From assembly GCA_965233675.1 (NCBI GenBank), contig OZ247498.1:558001-622000 (forward strand): a stretch of DNA of 64,000 nucleotides, read 5' to 3'. This DNA comes from SZUA-309 sp965233675 (lineage in GTDB: Bacteria > Pseudomonadota > Gammaproteobacteria > Pseudomonadales > Azotimanducaceae). Shown here piece by piece: positions 53,932 to 63,238 of this stretch (within the stretch, counting starts at the first letter, position 1; each line of letters starts with the position of its first letter). Made by a program: the position numbers and the translations under genes. The notes beneath the pieces are model-generated. The model searched no databases. It was not told the DNA's origin and saw only the letters and a list, made by a program, of their open reading frames with translations.

Positions 53932-54708
53932 TCAGTCGTCGGTAATCCAGGCGGCGTTGCGCTTCTCGCGGAACGCCGCCATCCCTTCCTGTGCCTCTTC
54001 GGAGGCAAACATCTCGGCTGACCAGGGCGCCGTTCGGGCAAATCCTTCTTCCCGGGAGAGCCTGGATACCTCCCGGACCAGTTTTTTGCACGCAATCACA
54101 GCGATGGGACCGCCCTGGCGGATCATCGCCACCTCTTCATTGACCGCGGCTTCCAGTTCGCTCTCGGGCACCGCCCGGTGGGCAAGACCCATCGCCACGG
54201 CCTGCTCACCATCAAAACGCTCTCCGGTCAGAAACAGCTTCATGCCGTGATGTGTGCCGAGCTTCGGCAGACAGACAACAGAAATGATGGCGGGAATCAC
54301 GCCGATGCGAACTTCGGAGAAACTGAACTGAGCGGAGGCCACTGTGACCACGATGTCGCAGGCACCGACCAGCCCCAGGCCACCGGCAAATGCCGGTCCG
54401 TTGACGGCGGCGATCACCGGTTTCGGGTTGTCCTGAATAGCGGCCAGCAGATCCGGATAGGCCACCGCTTCGGCGCGGCCCTCGGGCAGGCCGCGATCAT
54501 CTTTCAGGTCGGCACCTGAGCAGAAACCCGGACCGTTTCCGGTGATGACGATGCAGCGCACATCGTCATCCCCATTGGCGGCCTGTATGTGGTCATAGAC
54601 TTCCGTGATCAGCATGGCGGAGAGCGCATTGCGCTTCTCCGGCCGGTTCAGCTTGATCCAGGCGGCGCCTTCGCTGACCTCATAGAGTGTCTGCTCTGTG
54701 GAGGCCAT
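53932..54708 (-). CDS. enoyl-CoA hydratase/isomerase family protein
   Basis: A 258-residue crotonase. Oxyanion-hole segments NRPEKRNALSAMLI and AAVNGPAFAGGLGLVGACD, plus GADLKDDRGLPEG. It lies 3 bases after an acyl-CoA dehydrogenase gene, so both are probably one operon in beta-oxidation of an unidentified acyl-CoA. Hydratase and isomerase activities cannot be told apart by eye. Confidence 0.9.
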   Translation of the reverse strand: MASTEQTLYEVSEGAAWIKLNRPEKRNALSAMLITEVYDHIQAANGDDDVRCIVITGNGPGFCSGADLKDDRGLPEGRAEAVAYPDLLAAIQDNPKPVIAAVNGPAFAGGLGLVGACDIVVTVASAQFSFSEVRIGVIPAIISVVCLPKLGTHHGMKLFLTGERFDGEQAVAMGLAHRAVPESELEAAVNEEVAMIRQGGPIAVIACKKLVREVSRLSREEGFARTAPWSAEMFASEEAQEGMAAFREKRNAAWITDD

Positions 54709-54711
54709 GGC

Positions 54712-55962
54712 TTACTGGTATTTGCGCAGCTCGGCGCGGCCTACCACCATGTGATGCACTTCATCCGGGCCGTCCGCGATTCTCAGCGTGCGCTGTCCTG
54801 TATACATCTTCGACAGCGGTGACCACTGGGATACCCCGGTGGCGCCATGCATCTGAATGGCCTGGTCGATGATCTGGCAGACCCGCTCCGGGACCAGGGC
54901 TTTCACCATATGCACCCAGATCCTGGCTTCCCGGTTACCGAGCACGTCCATGGCCTTCGCCGCTTTCAGCACCATCAGACGCATGGATTCGATCTCGATC
55001 CGGGCCCGGGAGACCACCTCGATGTTCTTGCCCAGGTTGATGATCGGCTTGCCGAATGCTTCCCGGTTGACCGTGCGCTGCATCATCAGATCCAGGGCCC
55101 GTTCGGCGGTGCCGATGGAGCGCATGCAGTGGTGGATACGGCCGGGACCCAGACGCACCTGCGAGATTTCGAAACCGCGGCCTTCGCCGAGGAGAATGTT
55201 CTCTTTCGGTACCCGCACGTCGTTGAATTTGATGTGCATGTGGCCATGGGGCGCATCATCGTCTCCGAAGACCTCCATGCCTTCGAGGATCTCGACTCCG
55301 GGGGTGTCCGTGGGCACGAGGATCTGCGACTGCTGGCGATGGGGCGGCGCATCGGGTGAGGTCTTCACCATGGTGATCATGATCTTGCAGCGCGGATCGC
55401 CGGCGCCGGAGATATAGAATTTCTCGCCGTTGATCACCCATTCATCGCCGTCGAGGACGGCGGAGGTGCTGATGTTCTTGGCGTCACTCGAGGGCAGGCC
55501 GGGTTCCGTCATCGCGAACGCCGAGCGGATCTCACCGTTGAGAAGCGGCTTCAGCCACTGTTCTTTCTGTTCCGGTGTGCCGACCCGTTCCAGCACCTCC
55601 ATGTTGCCGGTGTCCGGCGCGGAGCAGTTCAGGGTTTCGGAAGCCAGCGGATTCTTGCCGAGCTCCGAGGCGATGTAGGCGTAGTCCAGGTTCTTCAGGC
55701 CTTCGCCGGTATCCGCGTCCGGCAGAAAGAAGTTCCACAGACCGGACTCCTTGGCCTTGGCTTTGGCGGTTTCCAGCAGTTCGAGCTGACCGGGCGCCCA
55801 GCTCCAGCGGTCCTCGCGGCCTTCGCCGAGCCGGTAGAACTCCTCCGTAATCGGCTCCACGTTCTCGACGATATGCTTTTTCACGGCTTCGAGCAGCGGT
55901 ACTGCTTCTTCCGCCATGGCCAGATTATTCAGGTCACTCGTATAGTCTTCGGCTTCCGCCAT
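54712..55962 (-). CDS. ACAD10/11-like acyl-CoA dehydrogenase
   Basis: A 416-residue dehydrogenase very close in motif content to the dehydrogenase part of ACAD10/ACAD11 and bacterial LvaC-type enzymes: NCSAPDTGNMEVLERVGTPE, SAFAMTEPGLPSSDAKNI, RLGPGRIHHCMRSIGTAERAL, and HGATGVSQWSPLSKMYTGQR then TLRIADGPDEVHH. Such enzymes act on phosphorylated 4-hydroxyacyl-CoA made by an APH-type kinase. GGGAG precedes the ATG. The kinase here is encoded separately, not fused as in animals. Confidence 0.92.
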   Translation of the reverse strand: MAEAEDYTSDLNNLAMAEEAVPLLEAVKKHIVENVEPITEEFYRLGEGREDRWSWAPGQLELLETAKAKAKESGLWNFFLPDADTGEGLKNLDYAYIASELGKNPLASETLNCSAPDTGNMEVLERVGTPEQKEQWLKPLLNGEIRSAFAMTEPGLPSSDAKNISTSAVLDGDEWVINGEKFYISGAGDPRCKIMITMVKTSPDAPPHRQQSQILVPTDTPGVEILEGMEVFGDDDAPHGHMHIKFNDVRVPKENILLGEGRGFEISQVRLGPGRIHHCMRSIGTAERALDLMMQRTVNREAFGKPIINLGKNIEVVSRARIEIESMRLMVLKAAKAMDVLGNREARIWVHMVKALVPERVCQIIDQAIQMHGATGVSQWSPLSKMYTGQRTLRIADGPDEVHHMVVGRAELRKYQ

Positions 55963-56060
55963 GGTTATCTCCCTACAGGTCTACAGGTATTGTGTCCTGT
56001 GGTGAGAATAGTCGCTTTGCGCCGGGCAACTCAACTTGGGAGTGACTGTTCGAGCCCGAC

Positions 56061-56462
56061 TCAGTTGAGGACGCGGTAACCCCGGCCGCGCAGGCAGTTT
56101 TTCACCACCCGGCTCCGTTCGGTCACGCCGCTGCCGGTGCCACCAGCACCACCCAGCACGGCGCCGGTTGCGGCGCCCCGGCCCGGGCTGTTGCCGTCGT
56201 GACCATCCCAGATCGCCCCGATTGCGGCGCCGACGGCTGCCCCTGCGGCAGCGCCGCCAACGGCCTTACCGGCCACATTAACCTCGTCCGCGTAGTTCGA
56301 GCATTCCTCGAGGTCCTGTTCGTACTGCGCGGCATTCACCCCCTTCATGTCGATGATGGGCTTTCCGGGGGTGCTTGCGCAGCCGGCCAGGAACAGGGCC
56401 AGGCCGGCGCAGACCGGCAGACAGCCTCGGTACAGGGCTGGGAGCAGGGGAGCGTGAGTCAT
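56061..56462 (-). CDS. glycine-zipper lipoprotein
   Basis: A 133-residue lipoprotein with lipobox LAGC followed by ASTPGKPIIDM. A run of glycine-zipper sequence (VGGAAAGAAVGAAIGAIWDG, ATGAVLGGAGGTGSG) predicts membrane-inserting or oligomerising helices. Three further cysteines occur. Typical of small envelope proteins of unknown function. Confidence 0.78.
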   Translation of the reverse strand: MTHAPLLPALYRGCLPVCAGLALFLAGCASTPGKPIIDMKGVNAAQYEQDLEECSNYADEVNVAGKAVGGAAAGAAVGAAIGAIWDGHDGNSPGRGAATGAVLGGAGGTGSGVTERSRVVKNCLRGRGYRVLN

Positions 56463-56716
56463 CTGTGCATTTTACCTCGATCCAGGGTGCCGGGTGCCGT
56501 ACCGGCAGCCGCTATCTCACCAGGCCCATACTGAACGTCAGCTGAACGCCCTGGGCGGTCTGAAAACACGTTCAAAATCAACGAGATACATCATAAGTAG
56601 ATTTCTTCACATTCATTGAGTACTTCCAATACAGCCAGCAGGGTGCTGCGTCGAGAGAATGCGCCTACCCCAGATTTTCGAGTGTAGTGATCTTGAATAA
56701 TTCCATTCTCGCGACC

Positions 56717-57133
56717 ATGCGTCGAACCGTTCTCGCCCCGGTCCTCCTGACCGGCAGCCTGCTGTCCGCGGGTTGTCAGACTTTCGAGTTTTCCAATGAG
56801 GAACTCGCCTGGCAATCCCTGCATGCAATCGATATTGCTCAGACCGTTTCCGCGGCTCAGGATCCCTGCTATGTGGAAGATGCCTACCTCACCCGGAAGA
56901 TGATCGGCAGCCAGCCGAGCACCGGCGAGGTGTTGCTCTGGGGCGCCGGCATGGCCGCCGGGCACGCGTTCGTGTCCGGCATGCTCGAGCAGCATCACGC
57001 ACCGCGCTGGGTTCAGAAGACCTGGAGTTTCGCCACCATTACCAGCACCGGTATCGCCATCGCCAGCAACCACTCGGAAGGTGTGCGGGTGTTCGGTGAC
57101 AACGAACCGGTGGACGGCTGCTACGAAAGCTAG
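56717..57133 (+). CDS. lipoprotein of unknown function
   Basis: A 138-residue protein, starting at ATG 56717, with a signal peptide and lipobox SAGC. The mature part begins QTFEFSNEELAWQSLHAID and contains a hydrophobic GEVLLWGAGMAAGHAFVSGML region. No family recognised. It ends 5 bases from the RND permease stop on the other strand. Confidence 0.65.
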   Translation: MRRTVLAPVLLTGSLLSAGCQTFEFSNEELAWQSLHAIDIAQTVSAAQDPCYVEDAYLTRKMIGSQPSTGEVLLWGAGMAAGHAFVSGMLEQHHAPRWVQKTWSFATITSTGIAIASNHSEGVRVFGDNEPVDGCYES

Positions 57134-57138
57134 CAGCG

Positions 57139-60100
57139 CTAAGTTTGCTGACGGAGCCCCTTGGGATGGAGTTTATGGGCTTCATCCGGATCGATCTGAC
57201 CCTGGGCCACCGGATCCCAACCGAACCAGTCTTCCGCCATCCGATACAGCGACGGCACCAGAAACAGGGTGATGAACGTGGCGAACAGCACGCCGAACGC
57301 CAGCGAGATGGCCATCGGGATGAATGGCGTGGTATCGGGGCTGGGATTCCCCATCAGCGGCAGCAGCCCGACGAACGTAGTGATCGATGTGAGCATGATG
57401 GGCCGGAATCGGACCACGCCCGCCGAGAGCACGGCTTCTTCCATGTCCATACCTTCCCGGCGGCGCCGGTTGATGTAATCCACCAGCACCAGTGAGGCGT
57501 TCACCACCACCCCGGAGAGGGCGACGATACCGAGCGCCGAGAAGAACATCAGCTGATAACCCATGATCCAGTGGCCGGTGATCGCGCCGACGGCGCCGAA
57601 CGGTATGACACTCATGATCACCAGCGGTTGAATGTAGGAGCGCAGCGGAATGGCCAGCAACGCGTAAATGATGATGAGCGACAGAATGGCTGCCTGGAAC
57701 AGGCTGCTGAAGGACTTCGCCCGCTCTTCCTGCTCACCGGCCACTTTGACCGTGAGTCCCGGGTATTTGGCCCGGAGCTGTGGCAATACCTGCTGCTGAA
57801 TACTGACGTTCACTTCTTCCGGGGACACGGTGGATCGATCGACATCCGCGATCACGTTGATCACCCGGTGGCCGTCCACCCGGTTGATCGTGGAGTAGCC
57901 CCGGCCGAGTTCGAATTGCGCGACGCTGTAAAAGGGCACTTCCGTACCCTGGGGCGTGCGGATATACATGTCTTCCAGATTGCCGATGGAAGACCGTCCG
58001 CTCTCCGGATAACGCACCATCACCCGGACGTCGTCCTGGCCACGCTGAATGCGTTGCGCTTCGTTGCCATAAAACGCCGAGCGCACCTGGCTGGCCAGAT
58101 CACTCAGGGTGAGGCCCAGGGTCCGTGCTTCGGGTAACAGGGAGAGTTTGATTTCCTGCTTGCCGGCCCGGAATGAATCGGTGATGTCGAAAATGCCGTC
58201 GTAGCGGCCGAGTTCGGCGCGCAGATCGGTGGCCGCAGCCCGGATCACGTCCACGTCCCGGGCGGACAGTTCGTAGTTGATCGGCTCGCCGGCGGAATAT
58301 TCGTCCGAGCTGAAGGCCAGCTTCACCGCGTCAGGGATGTTGCCGACTTTTTCCCGCCACATCTGGGCAACCTGATTAGAACGGAAGTTCTGCCGTTCCT
58401 GGCGAGGCACCAGCTCGATCACCACTTCGGCGAAGTGGCTGCGGCCGGGACCAGCACGCTGAGGCGGGCCATTGCCGCGCTGGGCCGCCTGGCCAACGCT
58501 GGTCAGCACGTTATGGATGGTGGCCGGATTGCCCGTGAACTCTTCGAGTTCACTCTGCAACGCGCGGGCGGCTGCTTCGAGTTGGGCCGCCCCCCTGGCA
58601 GTGACTTCCACCGCGACACCTTCCGGCATTTCCAGTGTGGCATACACCCGATCCCCTTCGATGGCGGGGAAGAAGGTGAACACCACCCGGCCACTGGCGA
58701 TGAGCGCGAGGGCCAGAATCAGCACGCCCAGACCGATGGAGGCAGTGATGTAGCGGTTGTTCACCGCCTTGCTGAGCAGCGGTTGATAGTGGTTGTGGGC
58801 AACTCCTTCCAGCCACCCGGCCAGCTTGCTCTGCAGGGTATTCCAGCGTTTTGAGAAACCGGTGGTGGCTTCCGAGTGATTACGGTGGGCCAGGTGAGAC
58901 GGCAGAATCAGTTGGGACTCGATGATCGAGAGGACCAGCGCAATCACCACCACATAGCCGATCACGCTGAAAAATCCACCCATCCGCCCGGAGGCGAGCA
59001 GCAGCGGCAGAAACGCGGCCATGGTGGTGAGAACCCCGAAGATCACGGGTACGGAGACTTCCCAGGTGCCGTCGATGGCTGCCTGAACGGGCGGTTTACC
59101 CATCTGCTCATGCCCGTACACCCGCTCGCCGACCACGATCGCATCATCGACCAGAATGCCGAGCACGAGAATGAAGGCGAGTACGGTCATGGTACTCATG
59201 GAAATGTCCGCATAGGGGAAGACGGCGATGGTGCCGAGCAGGGCAATGGGGATGCCCGCAGCCACCCACATGGCGAGGCGGAACTTCAGAAACAGCGCCA
59301 GGATCAGAACCACCAGGACCAGACCACCAAGCGCGGTACTGTTCAGCGTGTCCAGACGCTCCTGAAGGCCGGCGGCTTCGTTCTGCCAGACGGTCAGTTC
59401 GAGGCCGGGCGGCAGGCTGGATTGATAGGCGTCGATATAGTCAAACACGCTGGTCGCCATGTTGATGGCGTCTTCCTTGCCCACCCGGTCGACTTTGATG
59501 ATGGCGCTCAGGTCGCCATTGAAGCGGGCGGTCAGATCGCCTTCCTCGAACGAGTCGTGGATGGTGGCGATCTCGGAGAGAAAGACCCTGGTGCCGTCGT
59601 TGCGGGTCAGCACCACGATGTCTTCGAACTCTTCGCCCCAGTAGGCCTGCCCTTTGGCGCGCAGCAGTATGTCTCCCCCTTTTGTCTTGAGGGTGCCGCC
59701 GGGCATGTCGAGCGATGTGTTGCGGATTACCGCGGAGACCTGTTCGAGGGTCAGCCCGTAGCGTCTGAGGTTGTCTTCGGAGATCTCGATGGAGATTTCG
59801 TAGGGTCGGACGAATTCCAGGGAAACGGTGGAGATCCCGTCGATGGCGGCGATATCGTCGCGAATCTCTTTGCCGATCTCTTTCAGCGTGCGCTCATCCG
59901 TATCGCCAGACAGCGCGATCTGCAGCACGCCCTGGGTGATCGTCACCTTGGAGACGATGGGCTTTTCCGTCTCTTTCGGGAAGGTGTTGATGCCGTCCAC
60001 CTGGCTTTTGATGTTGTTGAGCACATCGATTTCGCTGGCGTCGTCGAACAGCATGGCGATCACGGAGCAGTTGCCTTCGGAAGCCGAGGACTGGATCTTC

Positions 60101-60336
60101 TCGATCCCGTCGGTTCCCTTCAGCGCTTCCTCGATGCGGATGCACACACCCTGTTCCACCTCTTCCGGGGCGGCGCCGAGATAGGGAACGGAGACCGTCA
60201 CCATCCGGATATCCATATTCGGAAATTCTTCCTGATGGACGGTGAACAGAGACATGATGCCGCCCACGATCAGGACGAACATCAGCAGATTGGCGGCGAC
60301 CGGGTTTCTGGTGAACCAGGCGATAGCTGTGTGCAT
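57139..60336 (-). CDS. RND efflux permease
   Basis: A 1065-residue inner-membrane RND transporter with two six-TM halves and two large periplasmic loops. Hallmarks: WFTRNPVAANLLMFVLIVGG, the proton-relay motif GILVDDAIVVGERVYGHE, and the second-half VVVNASLVLVDYINRRRREGMD. The sequence type (many acidic periplasmic loops, HAE1/hydrophobe-like) moves lipophilic compounds. It follows the adaptor gene with 12 bases between. Cargo unknown. Confidence 0.93.
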   Translation of the reverse strand: MHTAIAWFTRNPVAANLLMFVLIVGGIMSLFTVHQEEFPNMDIRMVTVSVPYLGAAPEEVEQGVCIRIEEALKGTDGIEKIQSSASEGNCSVIAMLFDDASEIDVLNNIKSQVDGINTFPKETEKPIVSKVTITQGVLQIALSGDTDERTLKEIGKEIRDDIAAIDGISTVSLEFVRPYEISIEISEDNLRRYGLTLEQVSAVIRNTSLDMPGGTLKTKGGDILLRAKGQAYWGEEFEDIVVLTRNDGTRVFLSEIATIHDSFEEGDLTARFNGDLSAIIKVDRVGKEDAINMATSVFDYIDAYQSSLPPGLELTVWQNEAAGLQERLDTLNSTALGGLVLVVLILALFLKFRLAMWVAAGIPIALLGTIAVFPYADISMSTMTVLAFILVLGILVDDAIVVGERVYGHEQMGKPPVQAAIDGTWEVSVPVIFGVLTTMAAFLPLLLASGRMGGFFSVIGYVVVIALVLSIIESQLILPSHLAHRNHSEATTGFSKRWNTLQSKLAGWLEGVAHNHYQPLLSKAVNNRYITASIGLGVLILALALIASGRVVFTFFPAIEGDRVYATLEMPEGVAVEVTARGAAQLEAAARALQSELEEFTGNPATIHNVLTSVGQAAQRGNGPPQRAGPGRSHFAEVVIELVPRQERQNFRSNQVAQMWREKVGNIPDAVKLAFSSDEYSAGEPINYELSARDVDVIRAAATDLRAELGRYDGIFDITDSFRAGKQEIKLSLLPEARTLGLTLSDLASQVRSAFYGNEAQRIQRGQDDVRVMVRYPESGRSSIGNLEDMYIRTPQGTEVPFYSVAQFELGRGYSTINRVDGHRVINVIADVDRSTVSPEEVNVSIQQQVLPQLRAKYPGLTVKVAGEQEERAKSFSSLFQAAILSLIIIYALLAIPLRSYIQPLVIMSVIPFGAVGAITGHWIMGYQLMFFSALGIVALSGVVVNASLVLVDYINRRRREGMDMEEAVLSAGVVRFRPIMLTSITTFVGLLPLMGNPSPDTTPFIPMAISLAFGVLFATFITLFLVPSLYRMAEDWFGWDPVAQGQIDPDEAHKLHPKGLRQQT

Positions 60337-60348
60337 GGTGAGCTCCGT

Positions 60349-61518
60349 TCAGCCGGTGACCTGGTCCGCCGGCGAGTTGTTCCCGTCGGTTATGGGATTG
60401 ACAGGCATGCCTTCGATGGCGGTCTGCAGGGGCGAGATGCAGACCCGGTCGCCGGGCTCGAGCCCGGATTGGATGAGCACCTGATCGCGATACAAACGCA
60501 GCGGTTCGATGTCGCGGTAGTGGATGCGATTTTCGTCGTCGACCACCAGGACCCGATTGCCGTTTCTGAGCGCGTTCCGGGGCAGGACCACCACATCTTC
60601 CACCAGCAGACCTTCGATCTCGGCGTTAACAAACAGGCCGACGTTGAGTGGTATGTCCTGTTCGTCGTTGGAGACCCGGGCGATCACATGCACCATGCGG
60701 CTGGAGGTGTCGATCTGGGCTTCCGTGCGGACGATCTTGCCCTGCCAGGAGAGTGTGCGGCCGGCGTACTCTGCGGTGAGGGTGACGTTCGGCTGCAGTT
60801 CAGCGGGCAGTTCGCCGCGATGGCCGAGCGGGAGATTCAGGAAGGCGAGCTGGCGGTCGGCGATGGGCAGGCGGATTTCCGCCTGATCGCCGGCATAGAT
60901 CGTCGCGATCGACACGCCGCGGCTGACGAACTGGCCGATATCGACGGATTCCTTGCGGACGAGTCCGGTAAATGGCGCATGGATCTCCGTGCGGGCCAGA
61001 TCTCTGTTGGCCTGATTGAAGGCGGCACGAGCGTCCTGCAGGGTGGCTTCGGCCACCCGGTAGGCGCGGAGCTGGTTTTCGATCTGCGACTGGCTGGCGA
61101 GCTGCCGTTCTTCCAGACTCTTCAGACGCTGATACTCGAACTTCGCATGCTCGAATTCCGCTTCAGCACGGGTGAGGGAGGATTTGGCCCGGGCCAGGGT
61201 GGAACGGTAGTCGTTGTCTTCGAGCCGCAGGAGTGGCTCGCCGACTTCGAAGTAGCCGCCGTTCACCAGGGCCGGCGACTGCCAGACCACACGGCCCGAG
61301 ACCTCGGGAATCAGCTCGCTTTCGGTGTTCGGGACCACCGTGCCCTGGGAATGCACGCTCAGTTGGATGGGCTCCGGGATGACCTCCTGAATCCGGACCG
61401 TGGCCGCAATCGGCTCGATGCCGCTCGGTTCCAGCTGCGGGCTGGTGGCCAGCAGCGTGACCGCGCCGAAAATCGAGGCGATGACCACGAGGGCGGGAAT
61501 GACGAATTTACGCATCAT
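60349..61518 (-). CDS. RND membrane-fusion (adaptor) subunit
   Basis: A 389-residue periplasmic adaptor: N-terminal anchor (FVIPALVVIASIFGAVTLLA), a lipoyl half (VHSQGTVVPNTESELIPEVSGRV), a coiled-coil hairpin (RLEDNDYRSTLARAKSSLTRAEAEFEHAKFEYQRL) and the second lipoyl/barrel half (IHAPFTGLVRKESVDIGQFV). Starting at ATG 61518 it overlaps the regulator stop by 4 bases (ATGA), indicating translational coupling. Confidence 0.9.
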   Translation of the reverse strand: MMRKFVIPALVVIASIFGAVTLLATSPQLEPSGIEPIAATVRIQEVIPEPIQLSVHSQGTVVPNTESELIPEVSGRVVWQSPALVNGGYFEVGEPLLRLEDNDYRSTLARAKSSLTRAEAEFEHAKFEYQRLKSLEERQLASQSQIENQLRAYRVAEATLQDARAAFNQANRDLARTEIHAPFTGLVRKESVDIGQFVSRGVSIATIYAGDQAEIRLPIADRQLAFLNLPLGHRGELPAELQPNVTLTAEYAGRTLSWQGKIVRTEAQIDTSSRMVHVIARVSNDEQDIPLNVGLFVNAEIEGLLVEDVVVLPRNALRNGNRVLVVDDENRIHYRDIEPLRLYRDQVLIQSGLEPGDRVCISPLQTAIEGMPVNPITDGNNSPADQVTG

Positions 61519-62243
61519 GATGCGGAGGCCTCCAGACTGGCAGGTTGTTGTGCGGCTTCGAATGCATCGAACGTGCATTGCATCCGCTCGCGATGAAAAG
61601 TGGAAAGTTCGTTGAAGCTGGCCTGCAGCGCCTCCAGGTCCCGATTTCCGATGGCCGTATCCACCTGCCGGGCGAGTGCAGCGTGGGTGCTGTTCCGGGA
61701 ATCCATATGGTCTTTCAGTGCCGCCATCTGCGGGCGGAATTGCGCCAGCAGAGAACGGGCAATGAGTTGCACGGGCAGGTTGCCGCTGGCGGTCATGATG
61801 CCCTCGAACATCCGGGCTTGCGCTTCGAAGTAGGCTTCGCCCTCGAGCTTCCCGGTCCAGAATGGCCGCAGAAGATCACGCAGGCCTTCGATGCCCTGGT
61901 CGTCCGCGCGCCGCACCGCGGAGAGCACGGCTGTCTGTACGAGGGCGTTGATCACCACCAGCACCTGATCCACCAGTTCCCGGTCCGGATGATCGCCGAG
62001 GGCCAGCAGATGGCCGATCACATCCAGATTGGCTTCGTTGATCGGTGCGACCCGGGCGCCACCAGGCTGAATGTTGGCAATTCCGAGCTGCTCGAGCATC
62101 TTCATCGCTTCTCGAACGGCGCCTCGGTTGGCCTCGAAGCGACTGGAGAGATCCCGTTCTGAGGGCAGGCGTTCGCCCACCCGATACTGTCCGGTGAGGA
62201 TGTCCTGGGTCAGGGAGTCTGCGATTTCTTCGGGTTTGCTCAT
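61515..62243 (-). CDS. FadR-type GntR transcriptional regulator
   Basis: A 242-residue regulator. The GntR winged helix reads ILTGQYRVGERLPSERDLSSRFEANRGAVREAMKMLEQLGI; an all-helical FCD-type effector domain follows. As the first gene of the operon with the RND adaptor and permease, it probably represses it. TGGTC/GACCA palindromes typical of FadR-group operators lie 56-94 bases upstream. Confidence 0.9.
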   Translation of the reverse strand: MSKPEEIADSLTQDILTGQYRVGERLPSERDLSSRFEANRGAVREAMKMLEQLGIANIQPGGARVAPINEANLDVIGHLLALGDHPDRELVDQVLVVINALVQTAVLSAVRRADDQGIEGLRDLLRPFWTGKLEGEAYFEAQARMFEGIMTASGNLPVQLIARSLLAQFRPQMAALKDHMDSRNSTHAALARQVDTAIGNRDLEALQASFNELSTFHRERMQCTFDAFEAAQQPASLEASAS

Positions 62244-62298
62244 GGTTCCGGCGTTGTACGCGGCTGATTCGCGGTTCCGTCGTTCACTCAGACCAGGA

Positions 62299-62337
62299 TG
62301 ATCTGACCGTTGTGATCCGACCAGGATGGTCAGACCA
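62299..62337. promoter_or_regulatory. FadR-type operator-like palindromes
   Basis: A perfect TGGTC-A-GACCA at 62327-62337 and a weaker TGATC-T-GACCG at 62299-62309, 28 bp apart centre to centre. Overlapping GACCA-N3-TGGTC arrangements extend to 62345. They fit autoregulation of the GntR/RND operon. Confidence 0.55.
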
Positions 62338-62475
62338 AACTGGTCGGGGCATCATAGCGGCATCGGCGTGAAAGTCCAGAAAACGTTACTTCTCGTAACA
62401 AAAAGTGTGCGCTGGCTAACACATTCTCGAAAAAACACATAGAAATCAGAGGGTTGGTGTGAAGATGGGCGGCCG

Positions 62476-63231
62476 CTAGGCGCCGGTTTCGAAACGTCCG
62501 GGGGTCACACCGAACTGTTTCCTGAAGGCTGCGACGAATGCGCTCGTTCCTTCATAGCCGGATGCAATGGCTGCATCGCTCACGGATCCACCCGTGGCAA
62601 GGATCGCGACGGAGTGGATCAATCGGGCCTTCTGCCGCCAGGTGTCCAGTGGCATGCCTGTGCTTTCACCGAAGCGGCGTTGCATGGTTCTCAACGATGC
62701 CCCGAATTCCCGGGCAAGCGCATTCAGATTGCGCCGATCCGAGGGGTGATCGCGAAGAAATGCCGCGAGCCGGTAGGCCCGTTCATCATCGGGGAGCGGT
62801 AGAGCCATATCGACCGGGGGTGCGGCGCGTATCAGATCAACAAGCACGGCAGCGAGATGATCGTGTTCCTGAATGGTCGGATCGAGCATCTGCAGTGTCT
62901 GGATGTGCTGAATGAGTTGAGACAACAGCGGCAGGACTTCCAGCGTGGCTATCCGAGGCGGGATTCCATTGCCACGTGTCGGGCTGACATATAGCGTGCG
63001 CATCGCGACTTCGCCCTTGAAAGCGATCCGGTGTGCCATCCCGGCTGGAATCCAGACGGCGCGGGTGGGAGGCACGAACCAGATGCGACCGTCAGCTTCC
63101 ACGTCGAGCAGTCCTTTTCTGGCGTAGATGAGCTGCGCCCAGGGGTGCGTATGCGCCTGAAGATTGTGGCCTTCGCGGTACGTTACCGAGAGCGCCCGGA
63201 CATCGAAGCCATCTCCCGGCTCGTCAGACAC
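62476..63231 (-). CDS. AraC-family regulator with N-terminal cupin
   Basis: From the GTG at 63231 it is 251 residues. The cupin half (LQAHTHPWAQLIYARKGLLDVE, FVPPTRAVWIPAGMAHRIAF) is followed by an AraC helix-turn-helix pair (LAREFGASLRTMQRRFGEST, YEGTSAFVAAFRKQFGVTPGRF). An upstream TTG at 63318 would overlap the VOC gene by 80 bases and is less likely. It follows the VOC gene by 7 bases, probably in one operon. Confidence 0.88.
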   Translation of the reverse strand: MSDEPGDGFDVRALSVTYREGHNLQAHTHPWAQLIYARKGLLDVEADGRIWFVPPTRAVWIPAGMAHRIAFKGEVAMRTLYVSPTRGNGIPPRIATLEVLPLLSQLIQHIQTLQMLDPTIQEHDHLAAVLVDLIRAAPPVDMALPLPDDERAYRLAAFLRDHPSDRRNLNALAREFGASLRTMQRRFGESTGMPLDTWRQKARLIHSVAILATGGSVSDAAIASGYEGTSAFVAAFRKQFGVTPGRFETGA

Positions 63232-63238
63232 CGGTGAA

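Noticed and set aside
58876..61596. 906-codon open frame antisense to the RND permease and adaptor genes
   Set aside because: Antisense shadow typical of GC-rich DNA. The sense strand carries clear RND permease and adaptor motifs, and the antisense protein has none.
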